NCBI GenBank assembly: GCA_029263315.1
Contig: JAJCXR010000055.1
Coordinates: 1-64,000 of the forward strand
DNA from: Acidobacteriota bacterium
Lineage (GTDB): Bacteria; Acidobacteriota; Thermoanaerobaculia; Multivoradales; J023
DNA length: 64,000 nucleotides
Direction: 5' to 3'
Shown: positions 37,870 through 45,185 of the stretch, in pieces
Layout: each line of letters opens with the position of its first letter
How positions within the stretch are numbered: position 1 is the stretch's first letter
The notes under the pieces: model-generated
Databases searched by the model: none
What the model saw: only the letters and a program-made list of their open reading frames with translations
What the model was told of the DNA's origin: nothing
Program-made: the position numbers and the translations under genes

Positions 37870-38877
37870 ATGTTTGAAGTTAATCTCGATAAATTGACGG
37901 AGGTGGCCAACGACGTAACTTATACAGAGTTTGGTGCTCCTGAGAGTCGAAAGGTAGATTTTTATATCAACTGGGTATTGCGCCAGCTCAGCAAGATGAA
38001 GGCTGCCGATCAAGAGACGATGGCTGTCTGGAGAGCTATTCTCGAGGCAATGAATAAAACTGTAGTCCTGATGCCCGATGGGATTGATCGTCATATTGAG
38101 TGGGTTGCCCAGCAGGTCGGAGAGCTTTGTGCGAGTAGCAAAGAGCCGATCTATCCGGTCATCAACGAGGAATGCAAAAGCGACGCATGGTTGACCGGTC
38201 GCGTCCATGGGCTCCTCAAGACTGCGGGAGTGGAGCTCAATCCCGAGAGAATCGGCATCGCTCTGCGGGCCAAGCTTCCAGCCGGAAAACCAGCCAAGGT
38301 GATGTTTATCAAAAAGTCTTTCAGGCTGTTGGTCATCGACGACGCCAGTTATTCCGGTACGCAGGTCTTCAATTTGTTGATGAACTGTAATTTCTGTAAT
38401 GCTTTTGATATTCAAAAATGTCTGAGAGCAACGGTATTCCTGGCTGGGGCCAGCCAAAACGCCATGCTGAAGTTGGCTCCATTCAGCAAATTGGTGGATC
38501 TGGTTCCTTTTCAGGAAATGCCTCGGGGCGATTTCGGCTCTGGTCAGGTAGTGACACGGATGCGAGCCTTGCCTGGCTATGCAAGTCATATTGAAGCCGA
38601 TCCTGCCACCTTGGCGCCAAAACCTACTCAAAGTGAGTTTGCAACGTTTTGGGACCTGTCCTACGCCATCCTGCCCTACAAGATTCCTGACTCGATTTCA
38701 GTGCCGACCCATGTCTACCTGGCCTTGGGCTATGACGGAAGAGAAGCCAAGGGACAAGCGTCAAGGAATCCCTGGACGCCGCCACAGACGATGAGGCATC
38801 TCTTCTCAAGGGATGGCAGCATCACGTATCGCGAAATCATGTCAGCTGGTAGCGGCCACTTTCTCCACGAGATCTAG
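37870..38877 (+). CDS. Phosphoribosyltransferase-like protein in an AT-richer insert
   Basis: 335 residues, ATG preceded by GAGGA at 7 bases. Near residue 155 the sequence RLLVIDDASYSGTQVF fits the PRPP-binding loop (hydrophobics-DD-x3-SGT) of type I phosphoribosyltransferases. Around it lie IYPVINEECKSDAWLTGRVH and a C-terminal half with many aromatic and Pro residues. No nucleobase-binding hood of known salvage enzymes is recognised, and the protein is larger than those (about 180-240). Codon use is visibly more AT-rich than in both neighbours, which points to transfer. It stands alone, between two hairpins. PRTase-fold proteins of this size are known from bacterial conflict systems; membership is a guess. 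Confidence 0.6.
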   Translation: MFEVNLDKLTEVANDVTYTEFGAPESRKVDFYINWVLRQLSKMKAADQETMAVWRAILEAMNKTVVLMPDGIDRHIEWVAQQVGELCASSKEPIYPVINEECKSDAWLTGRVHGLLKTAGVELNPERIGIALRAKLPAGKPAKVMFIKKSFRLLVIDDASYSGTQVFNLLMNCNFCNAFDIQKCLRATVFLAGASQNAMLKLAPFSKLVDLVPFQEMPRGDFGSGQVVTRMRALPGYASHIEADPATLAPKPTQSEFATFWDLSYAILPYKIPDSISVPTHVYLALGYDGREAKGQASRNPWTPPQTMRHLFSRDGSITYREIMSAGSGHFLHEI

Positions 38878-38909
38878 AACGCTCAGTGTCCATCCAGCGA
38901 CGCCTATGC

Positions 38910-38947
38910 CCAGCGACCTTTGCGGGAGCCGCCCGCTCGGTCGCTGG
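38910..38947. other. Long hairpin after the PRTase-like gene
   Basis: Nested arms CCAGCGACC...GGTCGCTGG with an inner GCGGG...CCCGC give a nearly continuous 14-bp stem. There is no T-run, so it may be a terminator of weak type, an mRNA stabiliser or a repeat element. It sits 33 bases after the stop codon. Confidence 0.5.
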
Positions 38948-39069
38948 AGAGGATGAAGCCTTCGGCCAGCAGGCCAAATCGGTTTGTGGATCGCAACAAG
39001 CGGCCCAGTAGCGTCCCGCCAGCAGTAGAATGCCGAAATACCTTTCAGAACCCATGAGGAATCCAACCC

Positions 39070-39936
39070 ATGAAACCTAAGGCAGCGCGGCGCGATATCC
39101 AACCGAAGGACATCGTAGTGATCGGTATACCGTTCGACTGCAATGCCTCGTTTCGCCGCGGCCCATCTTTGGCGCCGCCGCGGATTCTGGAAGCCCTGTG
39201 GAGTGATTCGGCCAATTTGTGGACGGAGACGGCGGTGGACTTGGCACGCCGGGTTGGCTGGCAGCTGGGCGACGATGTGGACTGCGCCGATCCGGGCACA
39301 GCGCTGCAGCAGATCGAAGACCACGTCCGAGCGCTCTTGGGACACGGTGCGCGAGTGCTGTCGCTGGGCGGGGATCATTCGGTGACCTGGCCAATCCTGC
39401 GAGCCTATGGGCAGGTTTTTCCTGATCTCACCCTCATCTACTTGGACGCCCATCCAGATTTGTATGACGAGTTGGATGGCAATCGGGATTCCCATGCCTG
39501 TCCTTGTGCGCGGATCATGGAAGAGGGTTTGGTGAAACGCCTGGTGCAAGTGGGCATCCGTACCTTGACCGGGCATCAACGGCAGCAAGCGGAGCGTTTT
39601 GGTGTCGAAATCATCGAGATGCGAGAGATCGAGCGGGTCGAAGCGCTGGACGTGCAGGGGCCCGTCTACCTCTCCTTGGACTTGGATTGCTTGGACCCGG
39701 CGTTTGCTCCGGGTGTCTCCCACTGGGAGCCCGGTGGGTTGAGCACCCGCGAGGTCCTGAAGATCATCCACCGGCTTGGCGGTGAGCTGGTGGGGGCCGA
39801 TATCGTCGAGTACAACCCGGAGCGCGATCCGCAGGGGATTACCGGCATGGTGGCGGCCAAATTCTTGAAGGAGATTCTCGGTCGGATGTTGCTAGAGGAC
39901 GACGCCCAAGTTGCCCTTTCCGAGGGCCATAGATGA
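39070..39936 (+). CDS. Arginase/agmatinase-family manganese ureohydrolase
   Basis: 288 residues. All binuclear Mn motifs are present: SLGGDHSVTWP, YLDAHPDLYD and SLDLDCLDPAFAPGVSHWEPGGL, plus ADIVEYNPERDP near the end. The fold covers the full length. It should hydrolyse arginine, agmatine or a related guanidino compound to urea; motifs alone do not separate arginase, agmatinase or formimidoylglutamase. A link to cyanophycin use (arginine release) is possible but the genes are 32 kb apart. The stop overlaps the next gene by four bases. Confidence 0.88.
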   Translation: MKPKAARRDIQPKDIVVIGIPFDCNASFRRGPSLAPPRILEALWSDSANLWTETAVDLARRVGWQLGDDVDCADPGTALQQIEDHVRALLGHGARVLSLGGDHSVTWPILRAYGQVFPDLTLIYLDAHPDLYDELDGNRDSHACPCARIMEEGLVKRLVQVGIRTLTGHQRQQAERFGVEIIEMREIERVEALDVQGPVYLSLDLDCLDPAFAPGVSHWEPGGLSTREVLKIIHRLGGELVGADIVEYNPERDPQGITGMVAAKFLKEILGRMLLEDDAQVALSEGHR

Positions 39937-40358
39937 TCTTCGATGGCCTCGTCATTCTGGCCGCCGGTTGGGTCGTTGCTGCCGCCGGCCTCTACTTCAT
40001 TGCTTTGGGGGTTCTGTGCTTCCTCCGCCCCGAAGCGACGTCTCGCTTTCTGAGCGCCTTCGCCAGCACAGCCCGAGTCCACTTTTTGGAGCTGTCATTG
40101 CGTATCCTGGTCGGTGTCGCGTTGGTGATTGTGGCGGCCGAGATGAATTTCGCAGAGCTGTTCCGCGGTTTCGGTGGGTTGCTAGTGGGTACGACGGTGG
40201 TCTTGGCGATGGTGCCTTGGCGACTGCACCGTCGTTTTGCGAGCTGGGTGACGCCATCAGTGCTCAGGGTTCTAGGTCTTTTCGGCCTGGCTTCGTTGGG
40301 ACTTGGCCTCTTTTTACTGTGTTCCCTCGCTCCTCTGTTCTGGGGCTTCGGCAGCTGA
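39933..40358 (+). CDS. Small integral membrane protein, unknown
   Basis: 141 residues with four hydrophobic segments (about 5-30, 49-66, 72-90 and 110-135) separated by short basic loops. The start ATG overlaps the arginase stop (ATGA), so translation is coupled. I do not recognise the family. No transport or enzyme motif is visible. Confidence 0.7.
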   Translation: MIFDGLVILAAGWVVAAAGLYFIALGVLCFLRPEATSRFLSAFASTARVHFLELSLRILVGVALVIVAAEMNFAELFRGFGGLLVGTTVVLAMVPWRLHRRFASWVTPSVLRVLGLFGLASLGLGLFLLCSLAPLFWGFGS

Positions 40359-40639
40359 GGTATGATGAAGGTGTCCATCGGGCATTTTCAATCTGAAACC
40401 TTCCCGCGGCGCTGGCCGGCGTCTTGGGATTGGGGAACGGCAGGCATCGAGCTGCGCTATAGCGCTGTGCGCTTGGCTGTTCTCCGCTTGTCGGGAAGGT
40501 GTGGTGCTGAATGACAATGCCCTGGATTTGCCGCCGCCTGTGGAGAGTGGAGCTGCCGCTCTCTGCTCATCCCAAAGCCTGAGCTCGAGCCCCGATCGGC
40601 CGGATGGGGTAGGAGCTCTACGACAGTAGGAGAGGTCCC

Positions 40640-41074
40640 ATGGTTACCAACAACTCACAGACACGAAACTCACAGATCCGAAGGATTTGTACCGCAAGCG
40701 GTTCGGGCGCCGCTTGGCTCTTGGTCGTCTGCATGATGATTTTTGGTCTTTGTTTCGCTCAAGGGGCCCACGCCGAGGAAGGTCAGGATCGCTTGCTTGG
40801 GCAGGCTCCGCTTGTCCAGCCGGCGGTGGATGCGCCTGCTCCGACCTTGGAGGACTGCACCGAATCTGCAACCCTCGCCGTCGACCCGTCCGCCGTGGAA
40901 ACCGGCTTCTTGTTTGATGCTTCCGGTCTCCAGGGCCATCTTTGCGGACCATCCTGCGAGTCCTCCTCCGACTGTGTCGACTACTGCCTGCCCTGCTCTG
41001 CCGACTGTGAGGAGGATGCTTGTCCCTTCCAGGAGAGTGACGGCGGCGGCACCTGCGTCTGTACCTGTCACTGA
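40640..41074 (+). CDS. Small exported Cys-rich protein
   Basis: 144 residues, with AGGAGAGG 4 bases before the ATG. A long n-region with Arg (residues 1-22) precedes a hydrophobic core (AAWLLVVCMMIFGLCFA) and an AHA-type cleavage site. The middle is acidic and Pro-rich. The last 45 residues hold eleven Cys in a tight pattern (CGPSCESSSDCVDYCLPC, then SADCEEDACP and CVCTCH). This suggests a disulfide-knotted or metal-binding domain outside the cell. No named family recognised. The gene stands alone with about 280 bases of non-coding sequence on each side. The downstream gap contains an inverted repeat GCGGACG...CGTCCGC at 41163-41193. Confidence 0.7.
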   Translation: MVTNNSQTRNSQIRRICTASGSGAAWLLVVCMMIFGLCFAQGAHAEEGQDRLLGQAPLVQPAVDAPAPTLEDCTESATLAVDPSAVETGFLFDASGLQGHLCGPSCESSSDCVDYCLPCSADCEEDACPFQESDGGGTCVCTCH

Positions 41075-41362
41075 AGCGCCATGATCCCGACCGTTTTGGA
41101 TGGTGCGTAAAATGCACTTTCTAGGACGCCAATCGGCGCCTTGATCTCCGTGTTCTTCATTTGCGGACGTTGCCCAGAGTTGGCGGCGTCCGCACCTTAA
41201 GCTCGAAGATACAGTAAAAAGAAGAATTGGGGTCTGGCTGCCCAATGGTCCCCAATGGGTCATGGGCAACAATCCTTCCGCGAATCTCGGTTCGGCGCTG
41301 GCTGTGACGTCGCACTTTTCTGTGGTGCCTTCACCGCAGCAGGGCCTCTCCGAGGGCTGCGG

Positions 41363-43267
41363 TCAGTTTCCCGACCTCGCCTCTAGATTTTCCCAGCGCT
41401 CGTAGACGGTAGCCAAGGTGGACTCGATGTCCGCCAGCCGTTCGTTCAAGGCGATGACTTTGTCGCCCCCTTGGCGGTAGATGTCGGGGTCGGCCTGCTG
41501 TTCGTGGATTTGCCGCTGCTCGGTTTCCAAACGCTCGATGGCGGCGGGGAGGCCGGCCAGCTCTTGTTTCTCCTTGAACGAGAGCTTGCGCGGACGCTCT
41601 TGCCTCGGGACGGCGGCCGGTGGCGGCTTGCTGCCTTTGGATTTCTTACTCGGTGGTGGGGCCGTCGCCGCGGTTGCGTCTTGCCGTTGACGTAGCCAAT
41701 CTTCATAGCCGCCGACGTACTCACCCACCTTGCCTCCCCCCTCCATCACCAAAGTGCTGGTGACGACGTTGTCGAGGAAGGCGCGGTCATGGCTGACCAG
41801 CAGCACGGTGCCTTGGTACTCGACGAGGATCTCTTCCAGCAGCTCCAAGGTTTCGACATCGAGGTCGTTGGTGGGTTCGTCCATCACCAAGACGTTCGAC
41901 GGCTGGGCAAACAGCTTCGCCAGGAGCAGGCGGTTGCGCTCGCCACCGGAGAGGCCGTGGATGGGCCCGCGACACTGTTCGCCGGTGAACAAAAAGTCCC
42001 CCAAGTAGCTGATGATGTGCCGCTTCTTGTCGCCGATGGTGATGAACTCGCTGCGGGCCACGTTGTCGGCAACCGTCGCGCCTTCGTCGAGCTGGGCGCG
42101 GTATTGATCGAAATAACCCACCTCGATTTTGGTGCCGAGCTTCAAGCTGCCTTGCTCCGGTTGCAGCTCACCGAGCAGCAATCGGACGAGGGTGGTTTTG
42201 CCGGAGCCGTTGGGGCCGATGAGGCCTACCCGATCGCCGCGGCAGATGACGGTGGAGAAGTCTTTGATCAGTGGTTTGTCGTCAAAGCTGAAGTGGATGC
42301 CCTCGGCTTCGACGACGATCTTGCCGGAGCGTTCCCCTTGCAGGCTCTTGAACTGGCCCGGCCCCAGCTGTTGACGTCGCGCCAGACGTTCCTGCCGCAG
42401 TTTTTGAAGGGCTCGGACACGCCCTTCGTTGCGTGTTCTGCGAGCTTTGATGCCTTGGCGAATCCAAGCTTCTTCTTTGGCCAGCTTTTTGTCGAATTGG
42501 GCGGCATGCGTCGCCTCGATGGCCAAGGCTTCTTCCTTGCGACGCAGGTAGGTGGCGTAGTCGCCGGGCCAGCTGGTGAGTTTGCCGCGGTCGAGCTCGA
42601 TGATGCGTGTCGCCAGACGTTCGAGGAATCGTCGGTCATGGGTGACGAAGAGCAGGCTGGTAGTGGTTTGGCCGAGGAGGAATTCCTCCAGCCACTCGAT
42701 GGCGGCGATGTCGAGGTGATTGGTGGGCTCGTCGAGGAGCAAGAGATCCGGCAGACTCACCAGCTCGCGGGCCAGCAGCACGCGGCGAATCATGCCGCCG
42801 GACAGCTCCGAGAGGGGGCGGTCGGCGGGCAGCTGCAGGTGCTCGATGGCATTCTCCACCCTGCGGTGGGCCAACCACCCATCGGCGGCCTCGAGACGAT
42901 GCTGGATATCTTCGAGCTCGTCGAGGGCATCGGCACCGTTGGCCAGGTCATGGCTGACCCGGTGATAGGCGGCCAAGAGGTCGCCGACCTCGAGCAGGCC
43001 ACTGGCCACCACATCGTAGACGGTGCCGTCGAGATCGCGGGGGATCTCCTGCAGCAGGTAGGCTACCCGCGCCTTGGTGCCCAGGCGCAGGCTTCCACCC
43101 TCGGGTTCGAGCTCGCCCCGCAGGATCTTCATCAGGGTGGACTTGCCGGTGCCGTTGCGTCCCACCAAGGCGATGCGCTCGCCGGGCTCGATCTGTAGGT
43201 TGGCACCTTCGATGAGGCGCAGGTCGCCGTAAGCGAAGGAGAGGTCGTTCAAGCTGAGTATGGCCAT
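41363..43267 (-). CDS. uup: ABC-F ATPase of the Uup type
   Basis: 634 residues, no membrane segments. Two ABC cassettes: first with GRNGTGKST, LSGGMIRRVLLARE and LLLLDEPTNHLD, second with GPNGSGKTT, LSGGERNRLLLAK and VLVMDEPTNDLD. A charged linker between them holds the RQGIKARRTRNEGRVRAL segment typical of Uup. A C-terminal coiled coil (about 560-630; LPAAIERLETEQRQIHEQQ) follows an Ala/Pro/Lys-rich hinge, also as in Uup. ABC-F proteins act on ribosomes; Uup relatives also bind branched DNA. Confidence 0.9.
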   Translation of the reverse strand: MAILSLNDLSFAYGDLRLIEGANLQIEPGERIALVGRNGTGKSTLMKILRGELEPEGGSLRLGTKARVAYLLQEIPRDLDGTVYDVVASGLLEVGDLLAAYHRVSHDLANGADALDELEDIQHRLEAADGWLAHRRVENAIEHLQLPADRPLSELSGGMIRRVLLARELVSLPDLLLLDEPTNHLDIAAIEWLEEFLLGQTTTSLLFVTHDRRFLERLATRIIELDRGKLTSWPGDYATYLRRKEEALAIEATHAAQFDKKLAKEEAWIRQGIKARRTRNEGRVRALQKLRQERLARRQQLGPGQFKSLQGERSGKIVVEAEGIHFSFDDKPLIKDFSTVICRGDRVGLIGPNGSGKTTLVRLLLGELQPEQGSLKLGTKIEVGYFDQYRAQLDEGATVADNVARSEFITIGDKKRHIISYLGDFLFTGEQCRGPIHGLSGGERNRLLLAKLFAQPSNVLVMDEPTNDLDVETLELLEEILVEYQGTVLLVSHDRAFLDNVVTSTLVMEGGGKVGEYVGGYEDWLRQRQDATAATAPPPSKKSKGSKPPPAAVPRQERPRKLSFKEKQELAGLPAAIERLETEQRQIHEQQADPDIYRQGGDKVIALNERLADIESTLATVYERWENLEARSGN

Positions 43268-43358
43268 GGTGGAAAAACGCTCAGAGATTCAGGAAGAGAT
43301 GGGTTGAGGTAGCCTCGAGGGGGAACGGCGCGCCGGGTGTCGTCCCGGCCGTCGCATC

Positions 43359-44567
43359 CTATCCGCCGACGAGGCGTAAGCCGAGAGCTTTGCTGTAACG
43401 ATGTAAGGCGTCGTCGATGGCGGCCTCGGCGCGGCGGCGTCGGGCGGTGGACGGCAGGTCCTCGGGGTGGCGCGACAAGACGTGGAGGGTGCCCTCTTTG
43501 CGTTGTGCCTTGAGGTCGACGCGGCCCACCAGTCGATCCCCCGCCAGCACCGGCAGACAATAGTAGCCATAGCGTCGTTGGGGGGCGGGTTTGAAGATCT
43601 CCAGCAGCTGCTCGAAGTCGAACAGAAGCTTGACCCGTTGGCGGTCCCAGAGCACCGGATCGAAGGGCGACAGCAAGACGCCCTTGGCGGTGTCGGTTCG
43701 CAGCCGTCGCAGCTCCGCGGCCAGTGACATGTGCTCGGGACGAATCCACCCGGCCAGCTTGCGGCCGTCGTCCTTGATCAATTGGCAAGGGGCCACGAGC
43801 CCCTGCTCGCGCAACTGCTCGAGGGCGGCCTGCAGCTCGTCGCCGCAGTTGCGCAGTCGCCAGGTGGCGGCCAGGGTCCCCCGGGTGGCCCAGCCGTGAC
43901 CGTCGAGGGCGAGCAGCATCAGGCGGCGGAAAGCCTCGGGACGTTCCATGTCGCGACTTCGCCAGGCAAGGTCGATGACCCGCTCGGTCAGGTCGAAGCT
44001 GCGTTGAAAACCGGAGCGTTGGCGGATGGCCACGTCCCCCCGTGACCACAGGGTAACGAGCACTTTTTTGCTGACCCCCAAGTCCCACCAGCCGGCCCGT
44101 CCCTTGTCTTCCAGGTCGATGGAACGCACCGGACCGTCGTCCTCGATGCGGCGCAGGAGATCGTCGGCCACTTTTGGGTGCTGCGACAGCAAATCACCCC
44201 ACCAAGGATGGACGCGAAACTCCTGACGGCGGAAGGCGAACACCGGGTAGAGATCCATGGGCAGCCAACTGGCCTCGTGACCCCAATATTCGAACAGGGG
44301 CTCGCCGGGTCGCAGCAGGTCCTCAGCGAGCTGCGCCTCGAAACCCTGCAAGCGCGATAGCAGCACGAGGCCGTGGGAACGGGCGCCGGCCACCGACACC
44401 GAGTCGACTTGCAAATAACCGAAGCGGCGGACGATCTGATGTGCTGCTTGCCGCGCCCGTCGACCGCCGCCGGCGGCCCGTCGCGGCAGGCCAGACCAGC
44501 GTCGGCTGAGCAACCCGGCACGGGCCAAGGCCAGGCGCCGTGCTGCGGTGATGTCGAGGGAATGCAT
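43359..44567 (-). CDS. YcaQ-family winged-helix DNA glycosylase
   Basis: 402 residues. The N-terminal part contains LGYLQVDSV-like RFGYLQVDSVSVAGARSHG with the QVDS catalytic box of the YcaQ/AlkX group. EYWGHEASWLPMDLYP, a repeated winged-helix core, and a C-terminal RLVGRVDLKAQRKEGTLHV segment also match. Members excise bulky or interstrand-crosslinked bases. It lies upstream of uup with 91 bases between, so the two may be co-transcribed. Confidence 0.85.
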   Translation of the reverse strand: MHSLDITAARRLALARAGLLSRRWSGLPRRAAGGGRRARQAAHQIVRRFGYLQVDSVSVAGARSHGLVLLSRLQGFEAQLAEDLLRPGEPLFEYWGHEASWLPMDLYPVFAFRRQEFRVHPWWGDLLSQHPKVADDLLRRIEDDGPVRSIDLEDKGRAGWWDLGVSKKVLVTLWSRGDVAIRQRSGFQRSFDLTERVIDLAWRSRDMERPEAFRRLMLLALDGHGWATRGTLAATWRLRNCGDELQAALEQLREQGLVAPCQLIKDDGRKLAGWIRPEHMSLAAELRRLRTDTAKGVLLSPFDPVLWDRQRVKLLFDFEQLLEIFKPAPQRRYGYYCLPVLAGDRLVGRVDLKAQRKEGTLHVLSRHPEDLPSTARRRRAEAAIDDALHRYSKALGLRLVGG

Positions 44568-44578
44568 ACTTTAGGGTG

Positions 44579-44752
44579 TCAGTCGAAGTCTAGGGGCGGG
44601 TGCCAACCCACGGCAGCCCAACGCAGTCTGATGTGATCGACTTGCATCGGCGAGCCGGTGATGTTCGATTGGGTCAAACAATAGCCACAGCGGTGTCGTG
44701 CAGTTTCTTCAATCGTGCGCCGCAGTTTTGAGGGGATTCTAGTGCGACTCAT
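44579..44752 (-). pseudogene. HNH endonuclease remnant with internal deletion
   Basis: 57 codons from the ATG at 44752, with AGGA directly upstream. The N-terminus MSRTRIPSKLRRTIEETA followed by RHRCGYC and ends with VDHI, which is the front of an HNH nuclease core. The sequence then jumps straight to RLRWAAVGWHPP, which resembles the very end of such proteins (I recall an aromatic-Trp-x-x-x-G-x-HPP end). The second CxxC, the Asn and the last His are therefore lost, and no nuclease can be made. It starts 3 bases after the truncated ribbon-helix-helix gene and ends 11 bases from ycaQ. Confidence 0.7.
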
Positions 44753-44755
44753 TCC

Positions 44756-44845
44756 TCAGGTCAGGGGAAGGTCGATACGGGCTTGCTCCACGAATCGTTG
44801 GTAAACCTCTTGGGATAGTCGGATGCTGATCGTGCGTTTGGCCAT
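44756..44845 (-). pseudogene. Truncated ribbon-helix-helix protein
   Basis: 29 codons: MAKRTISIRLSQEVYQRFVE followed by QARIDLPLT and a stop. The start has AGGAAA 7 bases upstream. The beginning is the beta strand and first helix of a ribbon-helix-helix or CopG-like DNA-binding protein; the second helix is absent. It is directly followed by the HNH remnant, so a former two-gene unit has decayed here. Confidence 0.6.
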
Positions 44846-45185
44846 CACGGTTTCCTTTCTTGCGAAGAATAACATGGCCAATCTTGCACAGGATCTTGGA
44901 CGAGCCAATCCTTTTGGAGAGGTGCCAGCTTGCGCAGAGTTATATCTGATAACAGTGCACTAAGATTATTGGATTTTCATCTGGGAATAATTGCCAGGGC
45001 ATGAACGTTGACAATGGCACAGTCAGATATGTTCCCGCACCTGGGGGAGTCCGGCTGGCGAAGTCACCATTGCGGTAAAATGACTACTGCCGTGTGCATT
45101 GATCGACGGAAATGCTGAGCTCGGGAATGCACCCCACCGTGACCACGGTCACCACGAGCCAGCCATAGTGAGAGGATGCCAACAC
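44846..45185. other. Regulatory region upstream of lon
   Basis: 340 bases, more AT-rich than the surroundings and without a coding frame. Contains the small inverted repeat GTTAT-ATCTG-ATAAC at 44939-44953, a TTGACA hexamer at 45008 without a well-placed partner, and TAAAAT at 45076. No CIRCE element was found. The lon promoter should be here. Confidence 0.45.

Noticed and set aside
37777..38631. Minus-strand open frame of 284 codons opposite the PRTase-like gene
   Set aside because: It has no ribosome site or recognisable motif, whereas the plus strand carries a PRPP loop and a good start. It also runs back across the protease terminator region.
45008..45033. TTGACA-based promoter for lon
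   Set aside because: No acceptable -10 hexamer at 16-18 bases; only kept as a remark.
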